A stretch of DNA of 64,000 bases, taken from positions 492,558-556,557 of the forward strand of contig NZ_FOBU01000001.1 in assembly GCF_900109915.1 (NCBI RefSeq). Direction: 5' to 3'. Under the pieces are notes generated by a model. The model did no database searches. It had not been told where the DNA came from and saw only the letters and a program-made list of their open reading frames with translations. Origin of the DNA: Luteibacter sp. UNCMF331Sha3.1 (GTDB lineage Bacteria > Pseudomonadota > Gammaproteobacteria > Xanthomonadales > Rhodanobacteraceae). Shown here one piece after another: positions 16,784 to 26,694 of this stretch. The position numbers were made by a program, and so were the translations under genes. Numbering within the stretch: the stretch's first letter is position 1; every line of letters begins with the position of its first letter.

Positions 16784-19384
16784 TTGAGCGCTGCCACGAA
16801 GACCGAAAGAAGCCACCCGATCCTCGCCGCGCTGATCCTCGCGATCCTCGTCGCGGCCCTGAACGTGGGGCTCTGGTTCGTCGCCAACCTGCCCAACGGT
16901 CCGGACGACTGGCATGGCCCGGTGCCCGGTTTCGCGTTCACCGCGTACCAGCGCTACCAGAACCCGATGAAGGGCGACGTCTCCACGGATCCGGAAATCG
17001 ACAGCGACCTGCGGCTGATCAAGCGGTACTCGCCACGCATCCGCACCTATTCGATGCTGGAGAATCCTCAGGTCATCCGTCTCGCCGAGAAGAACGGGCT
17101 GGACGTGATGGCGGGCGCCCTCATCGACGCTCGCCTCGAGAGCAACGAGCGCGAAATCGAAGCCCTGATTGCCCAGGCGCACCGCTACCCGAAGACGATC
17201 AGCCGGGTGATCGTGGGCAACGAGGTGCTCTTCCGCGGCGATCTCACGCCCGATCAGATGATGTCCTACCTCGACCGCGTCCGCGCGGCCGTGCACCAGC
17301 CGGTATCGATCGCCGAGCCGTTCCACATCTGGCTGCTCTATCCCGAGCTGGCCGACCACGTCGATTTCATCACCGTCCATCTGTTCCCCTACTGGAACGG
17401 TATCGAGGCGCGCGGTGGTGTCGACGATTCGATCGCGAGCTACAAGGCGCTGCGCCAGCAGTTCCCCGGCAAGCATATCGCGATCGGCGAGATCGGCTGG
17501 CCGTCGAACGGCGACCGGTTCAAGTACGCCTATCCGAGCGTCTCGAACGAGGCGATCTTCCTGCGCATGTTCTTCAACAAGGCGAAGGCGAACGGCATCG
17601 ACGACTATTACGTCCTCGAGGCCATCGACCAGCCCTGGAAGGAAAACCTGGGCGAAGGCCGCACCGGCGCCTACTGGGGCATGTTCAACGCCGATCGCCA
17701 GCTGAAGTTCCCCTTCACCGGCCCGGTGACCGAGGACGTGGGCTGGCCGTGGAAGGCGTTCGCCGCGTCCGTGCTGGCGTTCTTCCCCATGCTCTGGTTC
17801 GGCATGCGCTTCAGCCGCTTCAAGCTGACCGGCCGCCTGTTCTTCATGGCGCTGATCCAGCTGGCCTGCGGCCTGATCGTGTGGTCGGCCACCCTGCCCT
17901 TCAATTTCTATCTCAGTCCGTTCGACTGGGCGATGCTGATCCTGCTCTTCCCGGCACAGATCGCGATCCTGGCGATCCTGCTGATCAACGGCTTCGAGTT
18001 CACCGAGGTGCTCTGGCGACGCAGCTGGATTCGCCATGCGGGCATGCTGCCGCCGGATCCCGTCGAGCGGCAGCCGTTCGTGTCGATCCACCTGGCGTGC
18101 CACAACGAGCCGCCGGAGATGGTGCAGATCACGCTCGACTCGCTGGCCGCGCTCGATTACGAGAATTTCGAAGTCCTGGTGCTGGACAACAACACCAAGG
18201 ATCCCGCGGTGTGGAAGCCGGTCGAGGAGTACTGCAAGCAGCTCGGCCCGAAATTCCGCTTCTTCCACCTCGAGCCGTGGCCCGGTTACAAGGCCGGCGC
18301 GCTCAACTTCGGCCTGACCGCGACCGACGAACGCGCCGACGTGGTGGCCGTGATCGACGCCGACTACGTGGTTCGCGAAGACTGGCTCGCCACGCTGACG
18401 GGCTACTTCCACGATCCCAAGGTGGCCGTGGTGCAGTGTCCCCAGGCGCACCGCGATTTCGAGAAGAACCGCTTCCGCCGCATGACCGCATGGGAATACG
18501 ACGGCTTCTTCCGCATCGGCATGCACCATCGCAACGAACGCAACGCCATCATCCAGCACGGCACGATGACCATGGTCCGTCGCTCCGCGCTCGAAGGCAC
18601 CGGCGGGTGGTCGGAGTGGACGATCTGCGAGGACGCCGAGCTCGGCCTGCGGCTGATGCACGCCGGCTACGAGCTGGTGTACGTCGACGAGCTGATGGGC
18701 AAGGGCCTCACGCCCGCCGATTTCAAGGCGTACAAGAGCCAGCGCTACCGCTGGGCGTTCGGTGCGATGCAGATCCTGAAGGGTCGCTGGAGCTGGATGA
18801 CCCGCAAGGGACCGCTCTCCGCCGGCCAGCGCTTCCACTTCCTCACGGGCTGGTTCAGCTGGTTCGCCGATGCGCTGCACTTCGTCTTCACGATGATGGG
18901 CCTGCTATGGACGGCAGGCATGATCTACGCACCGGAATACTTCAACCTTCCGATGCAGCTGTTCCTGATTCCCGTCATCGGCTTCTTCTTCGCCAAGGCG
19001 ATCTTCGGCGTGGTGCTGTATCGCGCGCGCGTCCCGTGCGGTTGGTACGACACCATCATGGCCTCCGTCGCCAGCATGGGCCTGTCGCACGCCATCGCGC
19101 GCGGCATCCTCCACGGCCTGACCCGTGAGAAGACCGCGTTCGTGGTGACGGCGAAGAGCCGTCGCATGGGCGGGAGCAGCTTCGCCGCGTTCGCGCCGGT
19201 GCGTGAAGAAGGTCTCATGGCCATCGCGCTGCTGTGTGCGGTGATCGGCATGGCCCTTCACTACGGAACGAACTACGTCGAGAGCACGTTGTGGATGTTC
19301 ATCCTGGCGGCGCAGTCGATCCCGTACGTATCGGCCCTGGTGGGTGCCTGGATCGCCCACCGCGCGGGTGACGAGGCGGGCTGA
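16784..19384 (+). CDS. GH17-GT2 fusion, membrane beta-glucan synthase/transglucosylase (NdvB-like)
   Basis: The 866-aa protein combines a membrane anchor (residues 12-36), a periplasmic GH17-type glucanase/transglucosidase domain (about 45-310), two further helices, and a family 2 glycosyltransferase (about 420-680) with C-terminal helices. GH17 catalytic residues are intact: GNEV (Glu147) and GEIGWPS (Glu236). The GT2 motifs are intact too: VIDADYVV, ICEDAELG and the QRYRW product-binding motif. The architecture matches Pseudomonas NdvB, which makes periplasmic beta-(1,3)-glucans linked to biofilm antibiotic tolerance. The start is a TTG at 16784 with GGGGA upstream; no ATG or GTG gives a complete first helix. 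The gene is flanked on both sides by REP-like palindromes and looks monocistronic. Confidence 0.9.
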   Translation: MSAATKTERSHPILAALILAILVAALNVGLWFVANLPNGPDDWHGPVPGFAFTAYQRYQNPMKGDVSTDPEIDSDLRLIKRYSPRIRTYSMLENPQVIRLAEKNGLDVMAGALIDARLESNEREIEALIAQAHRYPKTISRVIVGNEVLFRGDLTPDQMMSYLDRVRAAVHQPVSIAEPFHIWLLYPELADHVDFITVHLFPYWNGIEARGGVDDSIASYKALRQQFPGKHIAIGEIGWPSNGDRFKYAYPSVSNEAIFLRMFFNKAKANGIDDYYVLEAIDQPWKENLGEGRTGAYWGMFNADRQLKFPFTGPVTEDVGWPWKAFAASVLAFFPMLWFGMRFSRFKLTGRLFFMALIQLACGLIVWSATLPFNFYLSPFDWAMLILLFPAQIAILAILLINGFEFTEVLWRRSWIRHAGMLPPDPVERQPFVSIHLACHNEPPEMVQITLDSLAALDYENFEVLVLDNNTKDPAVWKPVEEYCKQLGPKFRFFHLEPWPGYKAGALNFGLTATDERADVVAVIDADYVVREDWLATLTGYFHDPKVAVVQCPQAHRDFEKNRFRRMTAWEYDGFFRIGMHHRNERNAIIQHGTMTMVRRSALEGTGGWSEWTICEDAELGLRLMHAGYELVYVDELMGKGLTPADFKAYKSQRYRWAFGAMQILKGRWSWMTRKGPLSAGQRFHFLTGWFSWFADALHFVFTMMGLLWTAGMIYAPEYFNLPMQLFLIPVIGFFFAKAIFGVVLYRARVPCGWYDTIMASVASMGLSHAIARGILHGLTREKTAFVVTAKSRRMGGSSFAAFAPVREEGLMAIALLCAVIGMALHYGTNYVESTLWMFILAAQSIPYVSALVGAWIAHRAGDEAG

Positions 19385-19406
19385 GGCCCTTACTCGTCCT
19401 TCCTCG

Positions 19407-19452
19407 GGGTGCTTGGCGCGAGCACCCATCGCGGCCAAGGCCGCTCCCACAC
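19407..19452. repeat. REP-like element, partial copy
   Basis: The inner stem GGGTGCT (19407-19413) and AGCACCC (19421-19427) is followed by one outer arm, ATCGCGGCCAAGGCCGCTCCCAC, recognisable here by its GCTCCCAC end (19443-19450). The matching left outer arm is missing. Its outer-arm sequence differs from the neighbouring copy 33 bp away. Confidence 0.7.
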
Positions 19453-19484
19453 AAGCCGGCCACGGCAGCCCTGCGGGCCCTGTC

Positions 19485-19552
19485 GTGGGAGCGCGCTCGC
19501 GCGCGATGGGTGCTTGCCGCGGGCACCCATCGCGACCGAGGCTGCTTCCACA
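19485..19552. repeat. REP-like palindrome, copy 2
   Basis: Starts GTGGGAGCGCGCTCGCGC and continues GATGGGTGC, then the inner right arm GCACCCATCGC (19523-19533), and an eroded right outer arm GACCGAGGCTGCTTCCAC. The left arm is identical to copies 1 and 4, while the right arm has diverged, so this copy pairs less well. Confidence 0.8.
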
Positions 19553-19716
19553 CCGTCAGCCGACGCATCAGCCTGACCGGGCGTTCACGTTCGTGTATCG
19601 ACCTCTCACGCGTCGCGCGGTAAGTTACGCCAAGACGTTATGTCAGGGGACGCCGGAGGCCTCCCCGCAAGTGGCCGTGACGCACGGCCTTGGATCTCGA
19701 CCGGAACGGGACGCTC

Positions 19717-21483
19717 ATGCGCCGAACCAGACGCCATGGACTGCTGCTTCTGCCGTGGTTCCTCCTGCCCGCGATCGCTCATGCGGGCATCGTCCTGAAC
19801 GTCGATGGCGTGGATGAAAGCCTCCGGGGCGCCGTCGTCGCGGGCGTCGAGTTGAGCCAGTACACCGCGCGCGACGTCACCGCCGCGCAGGTCCGCCGCC
19901 TTTACGAAAAAGCGCCGGACGAAGTCCAGGCCGCCCTCCGCCCCTACGGTTACTACGAGGCGACAGCCACGGGCGACATGCAGCAGGTGGGCAACGACTG
20001 GCACGTCACGCTGCACGTGCTGCCCGGCGTGCCCGTGAAGGTCACGGCCGTCACGGTCGACATCGACGCCGACGCGGCGAAGGTGCCCGCGGTCCGCCGC
20101 GCCGTGCGCGGCGTGCAGAATCTCAAGGACAAGACGCTCAACGATGGCGTCTACGACGGTGCGCGCGACGCGGTGAGCGGCGCGCTGACCGCCACCGGTT
20201 TCCTCGACGCGCGCCTCGTCACGCGACGCGTCGAGGTGAACCGCGCGGAACACACCGCCGTCGTGAACCTGAAATGGACCGCCGGCGAACGCTATCGCTA
20301 CGGCACGATCCACTTCAAGAATTCGCAGTTCCGCGACGGATTCCTCGACCGCTACGTTCCCTTCAGGCAGGGCGATTACTTCTCGCAGAATCAGCTGCTC
20401 GAACTCCAGCAGGCGCTGAACGGCGCGGACTATTTCGCCGTGGTCAACGTCATTCCGGATACCGACGAAGCGAAGAACGGCACGATCGACATCGACGTGG
20501 AACTCGCGCCGGCCAAGCGCACCATCTACACCGGCGGCCCGTTCTTCGGCACGGATACCGGCGCAGGCCTGCGCGGCGGCATCGAGAAGCGCTGGATCAA
20601 CGACCGCGGCCACAAGTGGAAGAACGAACTGGTGATGGCGCAGCGATTGAAGACCGTGTCCACGCTGTACCAGATACCGATGCCGGGCCCCAACCAGCGC
20701 AGTTTCAACTTCGGTGCGAATTTCCGAGACGCCAACACCGTGACGTCGAAGTCCCGCACGGTGCAGCTCGTGGCCAACGAAACGCGGCTGTGGCACGGAT
20801 GGACCCGCACGATCGGCGTCAACGTGCTCTCGGGCACGTTCACCGTCGGCAAACGCGGTGGCGAGGGCGACAACGCCGAAGGACTCGAGCGCGGTCGCAG
20901 CACCCTGCTCTACCCCGAGGTAACGCTCAGCCGGAAGAAGGGCGACAACCCCACGTTCGTGCGCAACGGCTGGTCGCTGACGCTGACGGGCCGCAGCACC
21001 GCTGGCACGTTGCTTTCCGACGCCAGCTTCTCGCAGGTGATGGGCGACGTGAAATGGATCCGCTCGTTCTGGGGCCAGAATCGCCTGATCCTGCGCGGCA
21101 CGGCAGGCAAGATCTGGACCGACAACTTCAGCGACCTGCCACCGCAGCTGCGATTCTTCGCAGGCGGCGACCGCTCGGTGCGCGGTTACGACTTCGAGAG
21201 CATCGGCCCGCGCAACGCATTCGGCCGTGTGATCGGTGGCGAAGGCCTGCTCGTCGGCAGTACGGAGGTCGAGCACTACTTCACGCGTAACTGGGGCATG
21301 GCGGCGTTCGTCGATGCCGGCAACGCGTTCACCGGCACCAACTACAGCCCGCGCGTGGGCGCCGGTCTCGGCGTGCGCTGGCTGTCCCCCGTGGGCATGA
21401 TCCGCGCCGACATCGGCGTGCCGGTCGGCGACAAGAACGAACACGGCATCCATCTGCATGTCGTCATCGGGCCAGACCTGTGA
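19717..21483 (+). CDS. tamA: Outer membrane translocation and assembly protein TamA
   Basis: The 588-aa Omp85-family protein has a signal peptide (MRRTRRHGLLLLPWFLLPAIAHA, cleaved before GIVLNV). Three POTRA domains follow (about residues 24-270, including YGYYEATATGD and GYRYGTIHF-like strands), then a C-terminal 16-stranded barrel with FFAGGDRSVRGYDFESIGPRN, the conserved RGY loop of the superfamily. It ends with GMIRADIGVPVGDKNEHGIHLHVVIGPDL, a typical barrel end. With inner-membrane TamB it forms the TAM complex, which inserts some outer membrane proteins and helps move lipids to the outer membrane. The ATG at 19717 is preferred over a TTG at 19690 because it gives a clean signal peptide. 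tamB follows 11 bp later. Confidence 0.94.
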   Translation: MRRTRRHGLLLLPWFLLPAIAHAGIVLNVDGVDESLRGAVVAGVELSQYTARDVTAAQVRRLYEKAPDEVQAALRPYGYYEATATGDMQQVGNDWHVTLHVLPGVPVKVTAVTVDIDADAAKVPAVRRAVRGVQNLKDKTLNDGVYDGARDAVSGALTATGFLDARLVTRRVEVNRAEHTAVVNLKWTAGERYRYGTIHFKNSQFRDGFLDRYVPFRQGDYFSQNQLLELQQALNGADYFAVVNVIPDTDEAKNGTIDIDVELAPAKRTIYTGGPFFGTDTGAGLRGGIEKRWINDRGHKWKNELVMAQRLKTVSTLYQIPMPGPNQRSFNFGANFRDANTVTSKSRTVQLVANETRLWHGWTRTIGVNVLSGTFTVGKRGGEGDNAEGLERGRSTLLYPEVTLSRKKGDNPTFVRNGWSLTLTGRSTAGTLLSDASFSQVMGDVKWIRSFWGQNRLILRGTAGKIWTDNFSDLPPQLRFFAGGDRSVRGYDFESIGPRNAFGRVIGGEGLLVGSTEVEHYFTRNWGMAAFVDAGNAFTGTNYSPRVGAGLGVRWLSPVGMIRADIGVPVGDKNEHGIHLHVVIGPDL

Positions 21484-21494
21484 GGAGCGCCGGC

Positions 21495-24400
21495 ATGACA
21501 TGGTTGATCCGCACCGGTGTGGCCATCGCCGTCCTGCTGCTCGTCGTCACGCTCGGCCTGTGGTGGCTCGTGGGGAGTGCATCGGGCCTGCGCTTCGCCC
21601 TCGCCCGCGCCCAGGCGTTCACGGACAACGCGCTCACGGTGGAGAACGCCGCGGGGCGCCTCGCCGGGCCGCTCGACCTCTCCGGTGTGCGCTATCGCGA
21701 CGGCAAGGGGATGGACGTACGCGTCGCGCGCGCGCATGTGGACTTCTCGTTCGGCTCGCTGCTGCGCAAGCGGGCCCACGTGTACGACCTGACCGCCGAT
21801 GGCATCGACGTGGCGCTCGGTCCCAGCGAGCCGGAGCAGACCCCCAGCGAACCGTTCTCGCTCAAGCCGCCGCTCGACATCGTTCTGGACCGGGTCAAGG
21901 TCGGCCATGTGCGCGTGACCCAGGCGGGCAAGCCGGTCTTCGAGTCGAACTCGCTCGACCTCGCGGGCTCCTGGACGGACGCGGGCATCGCGCTGAAGTC
22001 GCTCGCGCTGCGCGCACCGGACGGTCGGGCGGACCTCGGCGGCACGCTCGCGGTGGGCGATGGCTACAAGGGCGATGGCAAGGCCAGCTTCCGCTGGAAG
22101 GTCGGCGACATCGACTATGCCGGCGATGTGGAAGCCCACAGCGACGGTGCGAAGGCCCATACCATCGTGAAGCTCTCCCTGCCCTTCGTGGCGCAGGTGG
22201 ACGCCAACCTCGTGCAGAGCGGGGATTACGCCTGGAATGCTTCGATCGACGCCCCTCGGTTCGATCCGACGCCCTTGCTCGGCGAGGGCACCCTGACGTC
22301 GCTCGGGCTCGCCCTCAAGGGCAGTGGCGACCGTTACAGCGCGGATCTCACCGGCGACGTCGACCTCAACGATTATCGCGTACGCCTGACGCCCATCAAG
22401 GCCGCCTTCGATCACGAGTACAAGCGGCTGACCCTCGACGAACTCACGATTGGTTCGCCGCAGGTCAAGGGCACGCTCACGGCGAAGGGGACCGTCGAGA
22501 TCGCCGCACAGCCCGTCGCCGCCGACCTCGCGCTGCGCTGGAAGGAGGTTCTCGTGCCCGCGAACGTCGCCGGACAGGATCTCGCCACCGCGGGCCAGCT
22601 TCGCTTCAAGGGGAGCGCCGATGCATACCATGCCGACGGCGACGTCGACATCGGCCCGCCAGGCAACATCGGCAAGTTCACGCTCGATGTCGACGGCACG
22701 CCCGATGTCGTGACGCTCCGTTCGGTGAAGCTCGCACAGCCGAAGGGCAGCCTCGCTGCCAGCGGCACGCTCACGTTGCAGCCCGCGCTCGCGTGGAAAC
22801 TCGACGTCAAGGGCGATCGCTTCGACCCCGGCCAGCTCTTCGCCGAATGGCCCGGCGCACTCGATCTCGACCTCGGCACCGAAGGCCACATGGATCGCGA
22901 CGAGCCGCTCGGCACACTCGCTGTGCGCAAACTGGAGGGCACGCTGCGCAAGCGCCCCCTGCGCGGCAACGGCGAACTCACACTGAAGCCGAAGCAGGTC
23001 GTCAACGGCCAGCTCGATCTCGCGTCCGGCAGCAGCACGATCCGTCTCGACGCGCGCGGCGACACGGCGAACGACGCCACGCTGAAGCTCGCGATCGCCT
23101 CGCTCGGCGACTGGCTGCCCGACGCGGGCGGACGGGTCGCAGGCGATATCACCGCCAAAGGCAACGTGCCGAAGCTGGCGGTCACCGCGGCCCTGCGCGG
23201 AAGCGCCATCGTCTACGGCGGCCAGAAGATCGACACCCTCACCATCGATGCCGACATCCCCGACGTCACGACGCCCGGCGGCAAGGCCGACATCGTCGGC
23301 ACCAACCTCGTGAGCGGCGGGCTCGTGTTCGGCAGCGTCGCGATCGTCGCCAACGGCACCGAGGCTCGTCACCAGCTGAGCATCGACGCGAAAGGGCGGC
23401 CCCTCGCCGCCAACCTGAAGCTCTCCGGGACGATGAAGGACGGCGCCTGGAACGGCACGCTGTCGTCGCTCGACATCGACTACCAGGGCATTCCGCCGTG
23501 GCGGCTGCAGAATCCCAGCCAGCTCGCATGGAAGGACGGGGCAGCCAGCATGAGCGATCTCTGCCTCACGGCGGGCGATCCCCTCCTCTGCGTCGCCGCG
23601 AAGCAGGACAAGGGAGGCAACCTCGATGCCACCTATCGCCTGCGCCGCGTTCCGATCGCGCTGCTGATGACGGCCGCCGAAGCCTCCAACAGCCCGATGC
23701 GCGCGGAAGGCATCCTGGAAGGCGACGGCAGCATCCGTCGCACGGCCGCGGGCGCGCTGTCGGGGCAGGCCAGCATCACCTCGGCGCACGGCTCGGTCGC
23801 TTACGCGGACCGCATGGACCAGCCGCTGCTCGTCTACGACAACCTGTCGGCCAACGCGCAGCTGACCCCGGACAACCAGCGGATCACACTGCACGCCTCG
23901 CTGAACGACGGCGGCACGCTCGACGGCAACGTCTCCGTCAGCGGTGCACGGCAGGCCCTGGGCGGAAACATCGCGCTGCACCTGAAGAACCTGTCGCTCA
24001 TCGAGTTGTTCACCGCCGAACTCGCCGAGGTCAAGGGTGCGCTCGACGCAAACTTCAACCTGGGCGGCACGGTGGCTGCTCCCGCGATCACAGGACAGGC
24101 GATCGTCGGTGGTTTCGCGGCGGAGGTGCCGAGCGCCGGTCTCAAGCTGAAGGACGGGCGTATCAGCATCGATACCACCGATGCGAAGAACTACCTCGTC
24201 GACGGCAGCATTCGTTCCGGCGAAGGCACGCTTTCGATCAAGGGCAACGCCGCGCTCGGCGAGGGAGCGCAGATGCGCCTCGGCATCGAAGGCTCGAAGT
24301 TCACGGCGGTCGACATTCCGGCTGCGAAGGCGGTGATCTCGCCGAACCTCACCATCGTGCAGGACGCCAAGGGCATGAACGTCGGCGGCAAGCTCAACGT

Positions 24401-25241
24401 CGACATGGCCGACGTCAACGTCGAACGCCTGCCCGGCGCCGGCGCGACGAAGGCATCGCCCGATGTCGTGGTGGTAGACGACAAGGAACGCGAAGCCGCC
24501 GAAGCATCCGCCCCGATCACCGCGGACATCCGCGTCGACCTCGGCAACAAGGTTCACCTCGTCGGCTTCGGCATCGACGGCCGCATCACCGGCCAGCTCG
24601 ACGTGCGCGAACGCCCCGGCCGCGCCACGACCGGCCAGGGCCAGATCGGCGTCGACGGTACCTACAAGGCGTACGGCCAGGACCTCCGTATCGAGCAGGG
24701 CCAGTTGCTGTTCGCCAGCACGCCCATCGATAACCCTGGCATCAACATCCGCGCGGCGCGCACGCTCAACCCGAACGCCACCATCGACGACGGCCAGAAA
24801 GTCGGTCTCTACGTATCGGGCACCGCCCGCCGACCGATCCTCACCGTGTTCTCCAACCCGGTGATGGAACAGTCCGACGCCCTCTCCTACCTCGTCACGG
24901 GCAAGCCGCTCTCGCAGGTCAAGGGCGGCGAAGGAAACATGGTCGGAGCCGCGGCGCAGGCACTCGGCTCGGCTGCCGGCGATCTTCTCGCTAAGAGCGT
25001 GGGCAGCAAGATCGGCGTGGACGACATCGGCGTCAGCAACAACGACGCCCTCGGCGGCACCTCGGCCTTCACGGTCGGCAAGTACCTCTCGCCGAGGCTA
25101 TATCTCAGCTACGGCGTCGGCCTGTTCGACCCAGGCCAGGTCATCACCCTGCGCTACCTCCTCAGCCACCGCTGGAACTTCGAAGCGCAGAACGCAACGG
25201 ACTTCAGTCGAGCGAGTCTGAATTATCGGCTGGAGCGTTGA
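21495..25241 (+). CDS. tamB: Translocation and assembly module protein TamB (AsmA-like bridge)
   Basis: The 1248-aa protein has one N-terminal signal anchor (MTWLIRTGVAIAVLLLVVTLGLWWLVG) and is otherwise a long beta-rich periplasmic protein with repeated short strands. It ends in the TamB domain (DUF490), including LDVRERPGRATTGQGQI, DNPGINIRAAR, TLNPNATIDDGQKVGLYVSGTARRP and the terminal SRASLNYRLER. The family spans the periplasm as a hydrophobic groove and partners TamA at the outer membrane. GAGGAG overlaps the tamA stop (21482-21487) and sits 7 bases before the ATG, so coupling to tamA is likely. Its length is usual for the family (about 1250). An opposite-strand ORF of more than 1000 codons here is a shadow. 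Confidence 0.94.
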   Translation: MTWLIRTGVAIAVLLLVVTLGLWWLVGSASGLRFALARAQAFTDNALTVENAAGRLAGPLDLSGVRYRDGKGMDVRVARAHVDFSFGSLLRKRAHVYDLTADGIDVALGPSEPEQTPSEPFSLKPPLDIVLDRVKVGHVRVTQAGKPVFESNSLDLAGSWTDAGIALKSLALRAPDGRADLGGTLAVGDGYKGDGKASFRWKVGDIDYAGDVEAHSDGAKAHTIVKLSLPFVAQVDANLVQSGDYAWNASIDAPRFDPTPLLGEGTLTSLGLALKGSGDRYSADLTGDVDLNDYRVRLTPIKAAFDHEYKRLTLDELTIGSPQVKGTLTAKGTVEIAAQPVAADLALRWKEVLVPANVAGQDLATAGQLRFKGSADAYHADGDVDIGPPGNIGKFTLDVDGTPDVVTLRSVKLAQPKGSLAASGTLTLQPALAWKLDVKGDRFDPGQLFAEWPGALDLDLGTEGHMDRDEPLGTLAVRKLEGTLRKRPLRGNGELTLKPKQVVNGQLDLASGSSTIRLDARGDTANDATLKLAIASLGDWLPDAGGRVAGDITAKGNVPKLAVTAALRGSAIVYGGQKIDTLTIDADIPDVTTPGGKADIVGTNLVSGGLVFGSVAIVANGTEARHQLSIDAKGRPLAANLKLSGTMKDGAWNGTLSSLDIDYQGIPPWRLQNPSQLAWKDGAASMSDLCLTAGDPLLCVAAKQDKGGNLDATYRLRRVPIALLMTAAEASNSPMRAEGILEGDGSIRRTAAGALSGQASITSAHGSVAYADRMDQPLLVYDNLSANAQLTPDNQRITLHASLNDGGTLDGNVSVSGARQALGGNIALHLKNLSLIELFTAELAEVKGALDANFNLGGTVAAPAITGQAIVGGFAAEVPSAGLKLKDGRISIDTTDAKNYLVDGSIRSGEGTLSIKGNAALGEGAQMRLGIEGSKFTAVDIPAAKAVISPNLTIVQDAKGMNVGGKLNVDMADVNVERLPGAGATKASPDVVVVDDKEREAAEASAPITADIRVDLGNKVHLVGFGIDGRITGQLDVRERPGRATTGQGQIGVDGTYKAYGQDLRIEQGQLLFASTPIDNPGINIRAARTLNPNATIDDGQKVGLYVSGTARRPILTVFSNPVMEQSDALSYLVTGKPLSQVKGGEGNMVGAAAQALGSAAGDLLAKSVGSKIGVDDIGVSNNDALGGTSAFTVGKYLSPRLYLSYGVGLFDPGQVITLRYLLSHRWNFEAQNATDFSRASLNYRLER

Positions 25242-25247
25242 CCCGCG

Positions 25248-25282
25248 CACCGGGTGCCCGGATGTACGTTCGGTGCCCGGTG
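25248..25282. terminator. Hairpin between convergent tamB and peptidase genes
   Basis: CACCGGG (25248-25254) pairs with CCCGGTG (25276-25282), and the stem can extend inward by four pairs including two G-U. There is no U-run on either side, so termination activity is only suggested by its position 6 bp past tamB and 10 bp from the convergent stop. Confidence 0.4.
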
Positions 25283-25292
25283 ACTCACGATG

Positions 25293-26525
25293 CTACGGAC
25301 GACCGGTCCGGGTCGTATCCACCGTAGCCGCCTGAAGGGACGCTTTCTCGTCATAAGGCGTCGTGTCGACGATGAAAAATTCGAAGTTGTCCGCGTTCCT
25401 GACGGCCAGTGAACGATTTTCCTTTGCTAACTTTTCCGCAGCCGAACGTCCGTAGACGTAGTCTTCCGTACCCTTCATCCCATCGTCGAAATGGGAGAGT
25501 TCGTGAATGACCGTACCCATGCGTGACGAAGGGAGGCCCATCTCCGGTAGCTCGAAGAACGGGTCGCAGAAATGAACCACGTAAGTGGTTTCGACCTCGG
25601 CCCAGGCAGGCGTCGTCGGTGGGTACCCAGGGCAACCACATCTTGGCTGAAGCTTTTTCGCGGCGCCGCCTACAAGTCGGGCGAATACTTCCCATGGCCG
25701 CTCGTACGCGAGTCCATTGTCACTAGCCGAGAAACCCTCCTCATGGAGACTGGGCTCTGATCCGCTGTGCGCCCCAAGCCACCGTTCGTACCGTGGATGA
25801 GGAACGAAGACGAATTGCGAACCGCCAGCCCCATCGTCCCGGCGCTCGTACCGTGCCGACATATAGCTATCCGTCTTCCACAGTGCATCGAACGCCCTGG
25901 ACTTAGCCGCGCGGATTACGCCTTTCTGCGGCTCGCTACAGTCATCGTCGGTCACCGAAGCGACGGGTTGGACGGGCCCGTCTATGTAAATGGTGGTGAC
26001 GTTCGATCGGGTGTTCTTCTGCTCGTTGTGACGAAAGGCCTCGTACTGCTCGCGCGTCACCACGTCCCGGTCGGGTTCCCTGTCCAGGGGCAAGACATAT
26101 TTTACCGAGAACGCGCCTCCCAAGCCGTAGTCGTATTCCACACGGAGATCCACGTCGGCCTCGCGGCGGTCGCCAGGATGCATGACGATGAACTGGTTCG
26201 CCAGGATTCGCCCCGTATTGACCCACCGGCCTCGGTACCGCACTTCGTTGCCGAAGGCATCTTTCACCTGGAAAAGCCGCTTGGCAAGTCGTCCTGCCGA
26301 TTGAACGAAGGGCGTGTCCCATTCGTAGATCGCGACGTCCCGGTCGCCTTCGTTGACCATTTCGACATGAACGATCGACGATTTGAGAGGATCGCTCAGC
26401 CCCGGGGTGGATAACGTCACGCGCAAGCGCTCCTCGGCAAGTGCGCAGGATGAAAAAGCCAGCGCTCCGGCCATCAGGGGATAGGCGATAGCGGCGACCG
26501 ACCATCGGAATCGATATGCGTGCAT
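25293..26525 (-). CDS. Secreted M35-type (aspzincin) metalloendopeptidase
   Basis: The 410-aa protein has a signal peptide (MHAYRFRWSVAAIAYPLMAGALAFSSCALA, cleaved before EERLRV). Next comes an immunoglobulin-like N-terminal domain (about 31-190), then a C-terminal catalytic domain with HELSH at residues 341-345 and GTEDYVYG at 352-359. HExxH plus GTxDxxYG is the aspzincin signature: two His ligands, the catalytic Glu342, and Asp355 as third zinc ligand, as in deuterolysins and peptidyl-Lys metallopeptidases (M35). Cysteines (DDCSEP, RCGCPGY, HFCDP) could form disulphides. The ATG at 26525 has AGGAG 6 bases upstream; the frame open to 26636 lacks a signal peptide start. A shorter paralogue of the N-terminal domain lies 169 bp upstream on the same strand. 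Confidence 0.88.
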   Translation of the reverse strand: MHAYRFRWSVAAIAYPLMAGALAFSSCALAEERLRVTLSTPGLSDPLKSSIVHVEMVNEGDRDVAIYEWDTPFVQSAGRLAKRLFQVKDAFGNEVRYRGRWVNTGRILANQFIVMHPGDRREADVDLRVEYDYGLGGAFSVKYVLPLDREPDRDVVTREQYEAFRHNEQKNTRSNVTTIYIDGPVQPVASVTDDDCSEPQKGVIRAAKSRAFDALWKTDSYMSARYERRDDGAGGSQFVFVPHPRYERWLGAHSGSEPSLHEEGFSASDNGLAYERPWEVFARLVGGAAKKLQPRCGCPGYPPTTPAWAEVETTYVVHFCDPFFELPEMGLPSSRMGTVIHELSHFDDGMKGTEDYVYGRSAAEKLAKENRSLAVRNADNFEFFIVDTTPYDEKASLQAATVDTTRTGRP

Positions 26526-26694
26526 GTCTGGCTCCTGCCTTTGAAGGCGCAGCAGGCTATGCATCCCGCGTACCGCCGGATATGGAACTTTTCTGAGTTT
26601 GGATCGATTCGGTTCGAATTGTGATCCGGTTGGCAAAAGCCCGACATGGTTCCGACGTGACTCGCGGGCCGGCGGCGTGGAAGGAAATACCCGC

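Larger units (their letters stand above)
19385..19716. other. Intergenic region with two REP-like elements, 332 bp
   Basis: The spacer between the beta-glucan synthase gene and tamA contains a half palindrome at 19407-19452 and a full one at 19485-19552. The remaining ~160 bp before tamA has no clear promoter boxes. A TTG at 19690 in frame with tamA is a possible but unlikely start. I see no gene. Confidence 0.6.

Noticed and set aside
25225-25241. TTATCGGC near the tamB stop as a sigma-28 promoter
   Set aside because: The -10-like octamer is exact but no TTTA follows at 15 bases, and it would read into tamB antisense.
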